Source: JACNIV01 sp965370415
GTDB lineage: Bacteria; Cloacimonadota; Cloacimonadia; Cloacimonadales; TCS61
DNA: 64,000 nt
NCBI GenBank assembly: GCA_965370415.1
Contig: CBDUTJ010000009.1
Coordinates: forward strand, 25,168-89,167
Reading direction: 5' to 3'
Of this stretch, positions 36,588-44,798 are shown in pieces. Below the pieces are notes generated by a model. It was not told the DNA's origin, made no database searches, and saw only the letters and a program-made list of their open reading frames with translations. The stretch's first letter is position 1. The number at the start of each line of letters is the position of its first letter. Position numbers and translations under genes: made by a program.

Positions 36588-39500
36588 TATTACTATTACA
36601 ATGTTTTTAGCTGCTGTATTTCTTTGCGCAGAATGGACGATAGTTGCATCTTATCCCATTCCGGAGGGTGCCTCCGGATTAGCTTATGACGGCACTTATC
36701 TGTATTGCGGCATTTATGGAGCAAATGGAGATGAGTTTTACCGGATTGATCCAGATGATGGAACCTATCAGCTTCTGTTTACCAATCCAAATATTGGTGA
36801 TTGTTTTGGAATGACCTGGGATGGAACAAATCTCTGGATCACAGATCATGTCTCTCCCTCGTCTACTCCTGCTATTGCATATGAATTAGATATCAATTCA
36901 GGTGTGATCCTATCCCAGTTTGACCTGCCGGCGCATTATATGTCCGGAATTGCCTATGATAATGGAGATTTCTGGGTTACTGCTTATTATGATCCTAACG
37001 GAGAAATTTACAAAGTGGATAATACCGGAGCTATAATTCAGCAATTTGCAGCTCCCGATGAACAGCCCTGGGATCTATGCCTGGAAAATGATAACCTGTG
37101 GATGGCAGATTACTGGGGAGATGCTCTCTATAAGATCGATCCTGTAACCGGAACGCTTCTGGAAACAAATCCTTCAGAAGGAGTCGATCCGGCAGGAATC
37201 GTCTGGGATGGACAATACCTGTGGTATTGTGATAATGGTAGCGGAGGTTCAGATTATCTTTATAAAGTTGATCTTGCTGGTAGTGGAACACCACAAATGA
37301 ATATTTATCCTACTGTGGTGGATTATGGAATTGTAACTGTTGGTGATATGGTATATGGTGGATTTACAATAACAAACGACGGAAGCGCAGATTTGGAAGT
37401 AACATTCGGGAGCATAACAGGTCCGGGATCGCAGTATGTCTTCTGGGGAAGTGGAGCAACAACTATACCTGCTAATGGAGGAACTATGATTTTTGAATTT
37501 GCTTATTCACCTCAGGAACCAGGTATATTGGATGCAATTGGAACGCTTTACTCAAACGATCCTTTATATCCCGTAGCTGAAATCTCTTTTATTGGAATAG
37601 CTGTAAATCCGGGACCTGAGATCTATTTACCCGTAACAAATCATGATTACGGTTCTGTGAGAATTAATGCTTATACACGCTGGTTTATGGAGATTCAAAA
37701 TATTGGTGATGAAGCTTTAATAATTAATGATATCTATTGTGATGATATACATTTTACTGTTGATAGCAGCGTTAGTTTCCCAATAGAAATAGCTACTCTG
37801 GATACAATACAAGTTGGCATCTGGTTCAGTCCGGATGCTGCAACCAACTTCAATGGTGTTATGTCGATTCATAGTAATGACCCGGTAACTCCCATATATG
37901 ATGTAACGCTTTCGGGAACCGGTGATGCTTCCGCGATTCCTATAGGAGGAATTCTCTGGCAATACAATATCACTACCGGATACGATAACAGCCCCAAGGC
38001 AATTGTACCTATAGAAGACATTTCGGAAGATGGTATCGATGATGTTATCATCTGTTCTCAAGATAATTTTACACGCTGTTTTAATGGTAATTCTTCGGGA
38101 ATTGCAGATATACTCTGGGAATATGAAACTTACGCTGGAGAGGTTTATCATCAAAATTCACTTATGATCGTTCCTGATCTGAACTCCGATGGTTATGAAG
38201 ATGTGGTAATCGGAACAACCGGAGGTGATAGAGCTATCCGAGCTATTTCAGGAAAGACAGGAGAACAAATCTGGGTATATTTTACAGATGTTTACGGAGA
38301 TGGTGGCTGGGTTTACCAGGTTGATGCGACATTTGATTATAACAACGATGGAATTACAGATATTCTGGCAGCAACTGGTGGTGACGCACAAAGAGTTTTT
38401 TGTATCGATGGAACGAATGGAACGGTCATCTGGGATTTCTATGCTGCCGGACCAAAATTCAGTTGTATTGGTATTGAAGATGTAAATAATGACGGAATCC
38501 CGGATGCAATTGGCGGTGCTTCAAATTCATACGAAACTGAAGGAAAAGTATTTGGAATCAACGGAGCAAATGGAACCCAGATGTGGGAATTTACTACCGA
38601 TGGTTCTTCTGTTTGGGCTCTTTCCCAAGTGGATGATATTAGCGGTGACGGATACAATGATATAGTTGTCGGAGATTTCGCAGGAAATTATTATGCTCTT
38701 GATGCTACAAATGGTTCTGTGTTATGGAACGAAAGTGTAGGAACCTGCCTGATAATCAGATTTGAAACTCTGAACGATGTAAATGGTGATGGACATCCCG
38801 ATATTGCAATAGCTCGAAGTTCTATAGATAATGCTGTGGTTATTGATGGATACACAGGTCTGAACATCTGGCTTCACCCGGTGGCCGACCAGCCCTGGGT
38901 AGTAGATAAGATCGGTGATATTACAGGTGACGGTATTAATGATATCGTTTGGGGTACACTTTTCCAAAGTAACTACGGATACTTCCTGGACGGTGCAACC
39001 GGAGCAGAGTTAGCTTCGATCAGTGTGGGAACAGCAGTTGATGCAATTGCCGGCATTCCCGATATTGCCAATGATGGTTCCTGGGAAATGGTTATTGGCG
39101 GCAGGAATGGAACTGTTCTCTGTGTTTCCGGTGGTGAAGCTATAATTGTTGATCCTGGATGGATTGAAGGAATGGTAACTTTAAACGGTGGACCAGGACC
39201 TGTTGAAAATGTCGAAATAACCGCTGATGGAATTACTGTTTATCCTGATGCAACAGGTTTCTATTCATTAGAACTTGATCCCGGAGCTTATGATGTTACT
39301 GCATCTTTGGTAGGTTATCAACTATTTGAAGTACTCGGAATAGCTGTTATTACAGGTCAAATCACAAACCTTGATATCACGTTGAATTTCATGTTCCCAC
39401 CCCAAAACCTGACTTATGTTATCTCCGGTGGTTATGTGATATTAAATTGGGATGCTCCAAATACAGTGCGTGAACTTCTTGGTTATAAAGTATATCGCGA

Positions 39501-39948
39501 TGGCACGGAAATAGCTGAAATTCTTAATCCAACAATAACTACTTATTCTGATCCGATTCCTGGCGCAGGTACTTTTGAATATGGTGTAACAGCTCTTTAT
39601 GATGAAGGAGAATCTGAGCCAGTTACGGTAAATGTGGTGATTACGAATACAGGAAACATTTTAGTTCCGCTTGAAACCAAATTGAATGGTAATTATCCAA
39701 ATCCTTTCAATCCCAGCACAACCATCAGTTTTCAGCTTGCAGAAAAAAATCTGATAGAATTGGTGATCTACAATATGAAGGGACAGAAAGTGAAGGAACT
39801 GATGAACTCCAACCTTGATGCAGGATATTATAAAGTTGTGTGGAACGGAAAGGATGATCAGAATCGTTCGGTATCTTCAGGCATTTACTTCTATAAGATG
39901 ATATCAGGTAAATATGTTTCCACAGGCAAGTGCATCCTTTTAAAATGA
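36577..39948 (+). CDS. Large modular surface protein with FG-GAP repeats and type IX sorting domain
   Basis: A signal peptide ('TITMFLAAVFLCAEW') is followed by a propeller-like part (about residues 20-240, repeated 'GLAYDGTYLYCGIY', 'GMTWDGTNLWITD'). Two choice-of-anchor-D/ASH-like modules come next (about 245-450, 'LYSNDPLYPVAEIS', 'SIHSNDPVTPIYDVTL'). Six FG-GAP/VCBS-type units have Asp-rich calcium motifs ('DVNNDGIPDAIGG', 'DISGDGYNDIVVG', 'DVNGDGHPDIAIA'). After them are a carboxypeptidase-regulatory-like fold ('EGMVTLNGGPGPVENVEI'), an Fn3 module, and the sorting domain 'NYPNPFNPSTTISF' ending 'GKCILLK'. Role: probably adhesion or polymer binding outside the cell. GGAGG precedes the ATG. 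A strong terminator follows. Confidence 0.87.
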   Translation: MKKIITITMFLAAVFLCAEWTIVASYPIPEGASGLAYDGTYLYCGIYGANGDEFYRIDPDDGTYQLLFTNPNIGDCFGMTWDGTNLWITDHVSPSSTPAIAYELDINSGVILSQFDLPAHYMSGIAYDNGDFWVTAYYDPNGEIYKVDNTGAIIQQFAAPDEQPWDLCLENDNLWMADYWGDALYKIDPVTGTLLETNPSEGVDPAGIVWDGQYLWYCDNGSGGSDYLYKVDLAGSGTPQMNIYPTVVDYGIVTVGDMVYGGFTITNDGSADLEVTFGSITGPGSQYVFWGSGATTIPANGGTMIFEFAYSPQEPGILDAIGTLYSNDPLYPVAEISFIGIAVNPGPEIYLPVTNHDYGSVRINAYTRWFMEIQNIGDEALIINDIYCDDIHFTVDSSVSFPIEIATLDTIQVGIWFSPDAATNFNGVMSIHSNDPVTPIYDVTLSGTGDASAIPIGGILWQYNITTGYDNSPKAIVPIEDISEDGIDDVIICSQDNFTRCFNGNSSGIADILWEYETYAGEVYHQNSLMIVPDLNSDGYEDVVIGTTGGDRAIRAISGKTGEQIWVYFTDVYGDGGWVYQVDATFDYNNDGITDILAATGGDAQRVFCIDGTNGTVIWDFYAAGPKFSCIGIEDVNNDGIPDAIGGASNSYETEGKVFGINGANGTQMWEFTTDGSSVWALSQVDDISGDGYNDIVVGDFAGNYYALDATNGSVLWNESVGTCLIIRFETLNDVNGDGHPDIAIARSSIDNAVVIDGYTGLNIWLHPVADQPWVVDKIGDITGDGINDIVWGTLFQSNYGYFLDGATGAELASISVGTAVDAIAGIPDIANDGSWEMVIGGRNGTVLCVSGGEAIIVDPGWIEGMVTLNGGPGPVENVEITADGITVYPDATGFYSLELDPGAYDVTASLVGYQLFEVLGIAVITGQITNLDITLNFMFPPQNLTYVISGGYVILNWDAPNTVRELLGYKVYRDGTEIAEILNPTITTYSDPIPGAGTFEYGVTALYDEGESEPVTVNVVITNTGNILVPLETKLNGNYPNPFNPSTTISFQLAEKNLIELVIYNMKGQKVKELMNSNLDAGYYKVVWNGKDDQNRSVSSGIYFYKMISGKYVSTGKCILLK

Positions 39949-39964
39949 ATTCAACTTTTATATG

Positions 39965-39993
39965 AAAGGCGGGAGTTGTTCCCGCCTTTTTTT
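39965..39993 (+). terminator. Rho-independent terminator
   Basis: AAAGGCGGGA (39965-39974), loop GTTGT, TCCCGCCTTT (39980-39989), with the T-run continuing to 39993. It ends the 1123-residue surface-protein gene. Confidence 0.93.
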
Positions 39994-40061
39994 ATTGACA
40001 TCTAATACAGCCTATTTCTATTCAGTTATTGAACATAAACCTTGAATAGAGGAGCAAAATA

Positions 40062-40853
40062 ATGAAGATTATTAACCTGAATGAAAAATACCTGAAAACC
40101 TTTTTCTGCTGCCTGGAAGACTGGTCGGACGAAATGAAAGACGCCGGTGACCACAAAGAAAAATGGTTTGAAAAGATGAAGGATAAAGATCTGCATGTAA
40201 AACTTGCCCTGGATGATAACGATAATGCCTGCGGAATGATCCAGTATGCTCCCATAGAATATTCACCTGCCCGGGGAAAAGACCTCTATTTTATCTTCTG
40301 CATCTGGGTGCACGGGTACAAGAAAAAAGGCGTGGGAAACATGCAAAAACACGGAATGGGAAAAACACTCATTAAAGCTGCAATTGAAGATGCAAAAGAA
40401 CTCGGTGCAAAGGGAATTGCTGCCTGGGGACTTTCTCTTCCCTTCTGGATGAAAGCTGCCTGGTTTAAAAAACAGGGATTTAAAAAAGCAGATAAAACAG
40501 GAATGCAGGTTCTTTTGTGGAAAGCTTTTGTAGAAGACGCCCAACCTCCGAAATGGATTAAAGAAAAGAAAAAACCGGAAAAAGCTCCCGGAAGAGTTAC
40601 TGTTACTGCCTTTTTAAACGGTTGGTGTCCTGCGCAGAATATCGTATTTGAACGCTCTAAAAGAGCAGCAGCAGAATTTGGAGATAAAGTGGAATTTCAG
40701 GAGATAAATACTTTCGATAGAGATACATTTTTAGAGTGGGGTATCTCCGATGCTCTTTTTATAAATGACAAGCAGATTAGAACCGGTCCACCACCATCGC
40801 AAAAGAAGATAAAGAAGTTGATCGGTAAGAGGGTGATTAAATTAAAAAATTGA
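40062..40853 (+). CDS. GNAT acetyltransferase with C-terminal YoaP-like domain
   Basis: Residues about 1-160 form a GNAT fold: 'ALDDNDNACGMIQYAPIEY', the acetyl-CoA loop near 'GVGNMQKHGMGKTLIKAAIEDA', and 'WMKAAWFKKQGFKKADKTG'. Residues about 175-263 form a thioredoxin-like YoaP-type tail ('VTAFLNGWCPAQNIVFERSK' to 'RTGPPPSQKKI') with a single Cys in GWCP. The same arrangement is annotated for Bacillus YoaP-like proteins. The acceptor substrate is unknown. GGAGCAAAA precedes the ATG at 40062. It stands alone, between a terminator and a 174-base gap in which I see no credible gene. Confidence 0.85.
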   Translation: MKIINLNEKYLKTFFCCLEDWSDEMKDAGDHKEKWFEKMKDKDLHVKLALDDNDNACGMIQYAPIEYSPARGKDLYFIFCIWVHGYKKKGVGNMQKHGMGKTLIKAAIEDAKELGAKGIAAWGLSLPFWMKAAWFKKQGFKKADKTGMQVLLWKAFVEDAQPPKWIKEKKKPEKAPGRVTVTAFLNGWCPAQNIVFERSKRAAAEFGDKVEFQEINTFDRDTFLEWGISDALFINDKQIRTGPPPSQKKIKKLIGKRVIKLKN

Positions 40854-41027
40854 CTTGAAACAATAATAAGTCATTTAGGAATCGTTATGAATGGAGTTGA
40901 TTCTTTAATAATAATTTACCAAGAAGCAATTAATAATACAACTATTTCTTTTTGGAAGGAATTCGACTGTGAATATAGAAATTAAGTTTCTTGAATTTAT
41001 AAACCAACTAAAAAAGGAGAAGAATTA

Positions 41028-42473
41028 ATGAAAAAAATATTACTTGTTTTAGCTATTACGCTTTTTGTAAGTGTATTATTCGCCGACCCAATTGAAAACT
41101 TAGACAAGCGGGCACAGGAACAAACATCAGAAATAAATTCCAATGATGTGGTTAATTTTCTAAACGGAAACAGAGCTGATGGTGATATCACATACGGCTC
41201 TGAATATTTATTTAATTCTGCAGATACTCGGTATTGTTCAGCCACGACACTGGATGCAACCCACTTTGTTATTGCATATCAAGATCGTGGTAATTATTAT
41301 TATGGAACTGCCATTGTGGGAACCGTTTCAGGAAGCATTATCACTTATGGTTCTGAATATGTATTTAATTCTGCACCTACTCGGTATTGTTCTGCCATAA
41401 CCCTAGATACAACTCACTTTGTTGTTTCATATCGTGATGAAGACAGTTCTTTATATTATGGAACTGCCATTGTAGGAACTGTTTCAGGAAGTACTATCAC
41501 TTATGGTTCTGAATATATATTTAATTCTGCAAGTACAAGTTATATATCAGCCACTGCTCTGGATGTAACTCACTTTGTTGTTGCATATGATGATGACTAT
41601 TCTAGTGACGGATTTGCAATTGTGGGAACCGTTTCAGGAAGTACTATCTCTTATGGTTCTGAATATGAATTTAATAATGGACACGCTTATTATATATCAG
41701 CCACTGCTCTGGATGCAAACAACTTTGTTATTGCTTATCAGGATCGTGACAATTATTATGGAACTGCCATTGTGGGAACCGTTTCAGGGACCACTATCTC
41801 ATATGGCTCTGAATATGTATTTAATTCTTCTATTACTTATCATCCCTCTGCCACAACTTTGGATGCAACTCACTTTGTTGTTGCATATAAGGATGATGGC
41901 AATTCTGAATATGGAACTGCTGTTGTGGGTACTGTTTCTGGAGGTACTATCTCTTATGGTTCTGAATATGTATTTAGTTCTGTCGATACAAGTTGGATAT
42001 CAGCAACAGCTCTGGATGCAACCCACTTCGTTGTTGCATACATGGTTTCCCCTTATCCATATGACTTAATAGCTATTGTGGGAGCTGTTTCAGGAAGTGT
42101 TATTTCTTATGGATCTGAGTTTGCATTTAGTTCTATATATTCAGATGCTACATCAGCCACTAGCCTTGATGCTTCCCATTTTGTTGTTGCATATCTGGAT
42201 TTGGATCCTTCTTATCTTGGGTCTTCTATTGTAGGAGAAGTTGAAGGAACATCACCACCCGCTACTCCGGTTAATATTGAAATAGCAATTAATGAGAATG
42301 ATGTTCTCATAACCTGGGATGAAGTGATAGGAGCATCTTCGTATATAGTATATTCATCCGATGAACCCTATGACAATTTTTCAGAAGATTTGTCCGGTTC
42401 ATTTGTTGGTGAAAGTTGGAGCACTTCAATAATAAATGAAAAGAAATTTTATTATGTAACTGCAACTAATTAA
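41028..42473 (+). CDS. Secreted seven-repeat propeller protein with Fn3-like end
   Basis: A signal peptide ('ILLVLAITLFVSVLFA') is followed by seven near-identical repeats of about 50 residues (about residues 53-405), each with 'ITYGSEYVFNS', 'SATTLDATHFVVAY' and 'GTAIVGTVSG'. Seven such units suggest a seven-bladed beta-propeller. A final Fn3-like module ('PVNIEIAINENDVLITWDE' to 'KKFYYVTATN') closes the protein. It has no NYPNPFNP tail, so its export route beyond the inner membrane is unclear. The repeats are also alike at DNA level (about 150 bases each), which makes recombination between them easy. AAAAGGAG precedes the ATG. Confidence 0.82.
   Translation: MKKILLVLAITLFVSVLFADPIENLDKRAQEQTSEINSNDVVNFLNGNRADGDITYGSEYLFNSADTRYCSATTLDATHFVIAYQDRGNYYYGTAIVGTVSGSIITYGSEYVFNSAPTRYCSAITLDTTHFVVSYRDEDSSLYYGTAIVGTVSGSTITYGSEYIFNSASTSYISATALDVTHFVVAYDDDYSSDGFAIVGTVSGSTISYGSEYEFNNGHAYYISATALDANNFVIAYQDRDNYYGTAIVGTVSGTTISYGSEYVFNSSITYHPSATTLDATHFVVAYKDDGNSEYGTAVVGTVSGGTISYGSEYVFSSVDTSWISATALDATHFVVAYMVSPYPYDLIAIVGAVSGSVISYGSEFAFSSIYSDATSATSLDASHFVVAYLDLDPSYLGSSIVGEVEGTSPPATPVNIEIAINENDVLITWDEVIGASSYIVYSSDEPYDNFSEDLSGSFVGESWSTSIINEKKFYYVTATN
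41184..42250 (+). repeat. Seven tandem ~150-base coding repeats
   Basis: Each unit encodes one ~50-residue blade of the propeller protein. Blocks such as GGAACTGCCATTGTGGGAAC and TATGGTTCTGAATATG recur with few changes. Repeats 1-5 are most alike; 6 and 7 have drifted. Confidence 0.85.
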
Positions 42474-42629
42474 GAAGAAAAGAGAAACAGGAACTTCATA
42501 ATGTCCAACTTAACACAAGATTTTCAACTTATGTCAAGTTTCGTTATCACTTTCCAATCACAAACTCCCTGTCTTTCACAGCGACCTTCACTTTCTGATT
42601 CGGTAAAATCTTTCCTTCCAGATAAGATT

Positions 42630-43136
42630 TTAAAAACTATCGTAAGAAACTATTTCCCCGATAGATTTCAAATCTCTATTGCTCTTTTCAACTGCAGGGT
42701 AGCCAATGGGCAGCAAACCGATTATCTCATAATCCTGAGGAAGATCTATTAATTCAGCCATTTTATCATGATAAAATGCCCCGATCCAGCAGGAACCCAA
42801 ACCTAATTCTACAGCTTGTAAAACGATATGCTCTCCAGCAATTGCTCCATCAATTACAGGAGCCTTCTGACCACAAGTCATAATATAATCAAGGTTGGTA
42901 TTGCAAACTGCAATTGTAATGGGAGCTTCTGAAACAAATTGTTGACCCCGACATATAGCGGTTAATTGTTTTCTTTTTTCTTTATCTCTTATTACTACAA
43001 AGTGCCAGGTTTGCTTATTACTTGCCGATGGAGCGAGTCTTGCTGCTTCAAGTAAGATATCGATCTTTTCCTGTTCAACTGGTTTATCTAAGAATTTCCT
43101 TACACTATAACGTTTCTTTATACAATCTAAAAGCAT
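42630..43136 (-). CDS. Nitroreductase family protein
   Basis: A 168-residue flavin-binding nitroreductase-like protein: 'CIKKRYSVRKFLDKPVE' at the N-terminus (FMN-binding Arg-x-Ser), 'APSASNKQTWHFVVI', 'QAVELGLGSCWIG' and 'IIGLLPIGYPA'. The family uses NAD(P)H and FMN to reduce varied substrates; many short members in anaerobes have unknown targets. It is the second gene of a small minus-strand unit, nine bases after the cupin gene. The region between its stop and the propeller gene (42474-42629) contains nothing I recognise. Confidence 0.9.
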   Translation of the reverse strand: MLLDCIKKRYSVRKFLDKPVEQEKIDILLEAARLAPSASNKQTWHFVVIRDKEKRKQLTAICRGQQFVSEAPITIAVCNTNLDYIMTCGQKAPVIDGAIAGEHIVLQAVELGLGSCWIGAFYHDKMAELIDLPQDYEIIGLLPIGYPAVEKSNRDLKSIGEIVSYDSF

Positions 43137-43145
43137 CTACACTCC

Positions 43146-43415
43146 TTATTTAAAATTATAATGTTTTGTAACTGCTTCTTTTATATCCCATACACATGAA
43201 AGTCCTTTAGGGAAAGTAACAAGGTCACCTTTCTCAAATTCTACTTTATCACCATCTGCTGTTTCTACAACAACTCTTCCTTCTAACAAAAGACATTCTT
43301 CCATATTATCATAATACCAATCGAATCGGGAAACTTCTTTTTCCCAGATAGGCCAGGATTTAATACCTCTTTTTTCAATTTGTTCATCTGTTAATTTTTC
43401 AACTTTAATCTTCAT
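43146..43415 (-). CDS. Small cupin-domain protein
   Basis: The 89-residue protein consists of one cupin barrel of the DUF861/EutQ-like type: 'WPIWEKEVSRFDWYYD', 'CLLLEGRVVVETADGD', 'VEFEKGDLVTFPKGLSCVWDI'. The metal-ligand His residues of classic cupins are mostly absent, as in much of this subgroup, so it may bind a small ligand without metal catalysis. It leads the unit with the nitroreductase gene. GGAGG precedes its ATG, and the minus-strand promoter at 43467-43494 is the clearest in the window. Confidence 0.85.
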   Translation of the reverse strand: MKIKVEKLTDEQIEKRGIKSWPIWEKEVSRFDWYYDNMEECLLLEGRVVVETADGDKVEFEKGDLVTFPKGLSCVWDIKEAVTKHYNFK

Positions 43416-43466
43416 AATTTCCTCCGTAAATATAAATTCTTAAAATTTTCAATTTTCACAATACAA

Positions 43467-43494
43467 AATATAATAAGAAGTTACAGATTGTCAA
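43467..43494 (-). promoter_or_regulatory. Promoter for cupin-nitroreductase unit
   Basis: On the minus strand TTGACA (43494-43489), 16-base spacer, TATATT (43472-43467), about 52 bases before the cupin start codon. It is also only ten bases from the CIRCE-like element facing hsp20. Confidence 0.65.
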
Positions 43495-43503
43495 CAATAA
43501 TAA

Positions 43504-43530
43504 TTAGCACTCTCGTCAAAAGTCTGCTAA
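43504..43530 (+). promoter_or_regulatory. CIRCE-like operator upstream of hsp20
   Basis: TTAGCACTC, nine bases, GTCTGCTAA. The CIRCE consensus is TTAGCACTC-N9-GAGTGCTAA, so 16 of 18 positions match. CIRCE binds the HrcA repressor in many bacteria, so this gene is probably derepressed by heat. The hrcA gene is not in the window. Confidence 0.78.
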
Positions 43531-43596
43531 TTTTTATTTGCGCTACGTTTTTTTTTGATTATCTTATTTGTGTGATTAAAAAAATGGAGGTGTAAA

Positions 43597-44025
43597 ATGA
43601 AATATGTTCCAATCAAAAGAGACGATGGATTTTACCCGAGAATGACGTTATTCGATAATTTCGTGAATAACTTTTTTAATGATGAAAGCTTTGAAGACAA
43701 TCAGAGAATGATGCCGATCGATATCCAGGAAGAAGACTACAAATTCTTAGTAGAAGCTAACCTGCCCGGATTCACAAAGAAGAACATCAAGATGTCCGTA
43801 AATAACAACGAACTGGTTATCGAAGCTAACAGAGAAGAAACCAAAGAAGAAAAGAAAGGTTCTTACTGCCGATGTGAACGCTACAAAGGGAACTATCGCA
43901 GAACTCTCAGTCTTTCCAATCTTGTAGATAAAGACAAGATCGATGCTAAATTTAAAGATGGTGTTCTTTCTCTTGTGATTCCAAAGATCGCTCCAGAACC
44001 GGTAAAAGAAATTACAATCGGGTAA
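43597..44025 (+). CDS. Small heat shock protein, Hsp20 family
   Basis: The 142-residue protein contains an alpha-crystallin domain at about residues 45-140: 'IDIQEEDYKFLVEANLPGF', 'VNNNELVIEANREE', and the core 'DKDKIDAKFKDGVLSLVIPK' with the G-x-L motif. The C-terminal tail ends 'PVKEITIG', giving the I-x-I-type contact. It should hold unfolding proteins as an ATP-independent chaperone. A CIRCE-like operator lies 67 bases before the start, and GGAGG precedes the ATG. It is a single-gene unit closed by a terminator. Confidence 0.95.
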   Translation: MKYVPIKRDDGFYPRMTLFDNFVNNFFNDESFEDNQRMMPIDIQEEDYKFLVEANLPGFTKKNIKMSVNNNELVIEANREETKEEKKGSYCRCERYKGNYRRTLSLSNLVDKDKIDAKFKDGVLSLVIPKIAPEPVKEITIG

Positions 44026-44042
44026 AAAAATCAGAAACGAAA

Positions 44043-44074
44043 AAAGCCTGCTGAAAATTTAGCAGGCTTTTTTT
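44043..44074 (+). terminator. Terminator after hsp20
   Basis: AAAGCCTGCT (44043-44052) pairs with AGCAGGCTTT (44061-44070), with T residues to 44074. The sequence from its right end into CATTATGGCTCC is nearly the same as the downstream flank of the intact tRNA-Asn at 44433-44452, so right arm and tRNA end may have been copied together. Confidence 0.9.
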
Positions 44075-44084
44075 CATTATGGCT

Positions 44085-44100
44085 CCCGGCAGTCGCCGGA
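44085..44100. repeat. 16-base palindrome, copy 3, in tRNA-Asn remnant
   Basis: CCCGGC-AGTC-GCCGGA on the plus strand: five paired arm bases plus one mismatched outer pair, and a 4-base centre. It occupies the acceptor/T-arm junction of the broken tRNA. Confidence 0.8.
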
Positions 44101-44114
44101 GATTTGAATCCCCG

Positions 44115-44130
44115 TCAGGCGATTGCCTGA
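44115..44130. repeat. 16-base palindrome, copy 4, in tRNA-Asn remnant
   Basis: TCAGGC-GATT-GCCTGA: six paired arm bases and a 4-base centre. It occupies the 3' anticodon arm and variable-loop position of the broken tRNA. Confidence 0.8.
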
Positions 44131-44144
44131 TAACAGCCTATCAA

Positions 44145-44387
44145 CTATTTTATCAAAGTTCGAAGAAAATCTCTTCTATTATGAGACTTGAGTTCTTTCT
44201 CACGTTTCATTGCTGAGCTTTTATCCATAAATTCCTTGGAATATATCAATTCCCATGGACGATATTTAACAGTCCAACCCTTCTTAGCCATTTCGTTATG
44301 AGACAATAAACGCTGTTTAAGATCAGCTGTATAACCAATGTAAAGTTTATCATATCTCTTTGAATATAAAACATAAACAGTGAACAT
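44145..44387 (-). CDS. Small GIY-YIG domain protein
   Basis: An 80-residue single-domain GIY-YIG protein of the UPF0213/YhbQ kind: 'VYVLYSKRYDKLYIGYTADL' contains the VYV and YIG pair, 'RLLSHN' the Arg, and 'SSAMKREKELK' the catalytic Glu region. These short proteins are widespread; nuclease activity is shown for only some. It lies between the tRNA-Asn remnant and the intact tRNA-Asn, all on the minus strand, and would be read through from the tRNA promoter only if the terminator at 44408-44441 leaks. Confidence 0.9.
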   Translation of the reverse strand: MFTVYVLYSKRYDKLYIGYTADLKQRLLSHNEMAKKGWTVKYRPWELIYSKEFMDKSSAMKREKELKSHNRRDFLRTLIK

Positions 44388-44407
44388 TCTTACCTCTTTG
44401 TAAAAAG

Positions 44408-44441
44408 AAAAAAGCCTTCAACTTACGTCAAAGGCTTTTTT
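44408..44441 (-). terminator. Terminator downstream of tRNA-Asn
   Basis: AAAAAAGCCTT (44408-44418) pairs with AAGGCTTTTTT (44431-44441) around a 12-base loop. Read on the minus strand it ends in TTTTTTCTTTTT, six bases after the tRNA-Asn CCA end. Confidence 0.88.
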
Positions 44442-44446
44442 CATTA

Positions 44447-44521
44447 TGGCTCCTGAAGAGGGATTTGAACCCCCGACCTAGTGGTTAACAGCCACCCGCT
44501 CTACCGCTGAGCTATTCAGGA
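44447..44521 (-). tRNA. tRNA-Asn (anticodon GTT)
   Basis: Minus-strand cloverleaf of 75 bases including encoded CCA. The acceptor TCCTGAA pairs with TTCAGGA, the D-arm starts TAGCTCAGCGG, the anticodon loop is CTGTTAA between GGTGG and CCACT, and the T-loop is TTCAAAT. TTGACA at 44569-44564 on the minus strand may be its -35 box, although no good TATAAT follows. Confidence 0.96.
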
Positions 44522-44768
44522 TCACTCTCTATTACGTGCCGTTTTTAAAACCCGCTGTTTTTGTGTCAACTCTAAATTCTTCCAATAAAAACAAAATAAT
44601 CAGTTATTTATTCGAAGCAAAAAACGCTTTAAAATCTCTTGACACAAAACCCTCATTTTTTTGTAGAAAGTTAGTGCTATTAGAAAACAGCAGAGGATTT
44701 TAGGAAGTGATTTATCTACTTATAAAAGTGAATATTTGTCATTTGAAATTTGTTATTTGAAATTTACA

Positions 44769-44792
44769 AAAAGCCGCTTCAGCGGCTTTTTG
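44769..44792 (-). terminator. Terminator downstream of the CAT tRNA, works on both strands
   Basis: AAAAAGCCGC (44769-44778), loop TTCA region, GCGGCTTTTT (44783-44792). The stem is symmetric, so either strand has a T-run after it. It begins seven bases after the tRNA CCA end on the minus strand. Confidence 0.9.
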
Positions 44793-44798
44793 TATAAT

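Larger units (their letters stand above)
44080..44138 (-). pseudogene. Broken tRNA-Asn copy carrying two 16-base palindromes
   Basis: Compared with the intact tRNA-Asn at 44447-44521, this copy keeps GGCTGTTA of the anticodon loop, CGGGG.TTCAAATC of the T-arm and the AGCCA end, but lacks the whole 5' half. The ten bases ACCACTAGGT are replaced by TCAGGCAATCGCCTGA, and the ten bases CCTCTTCAGG by TCCGGCGACTGCCGGG (minus-strand reading). It cannot fold as a tRNA. Confidence 0.8.

Noticed and set aside
40887..40985. 32-codon frame starting at an ATG in the 174-base gap before the propeller gene
   Set aside because: No clear ribosome site, no recognisable sequence, and length expected by chance in AT-rich DNA.
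41179..42069. Long alternate-frame open frames (Leu/Met-rich) inside the propeller gene
   Set aside because: They arise because the DNA repeats read open in a second frame. They are low-complexity, lack ribosome sites and lie entirely within the real gene.
42501..42752. 83-codon plus-strand frame between the propeller and nitroreductase genes
   Set aside because: It overlaps the well-supported nitroreductase gene on the other strand, and has no ribosome site or family resemblance.
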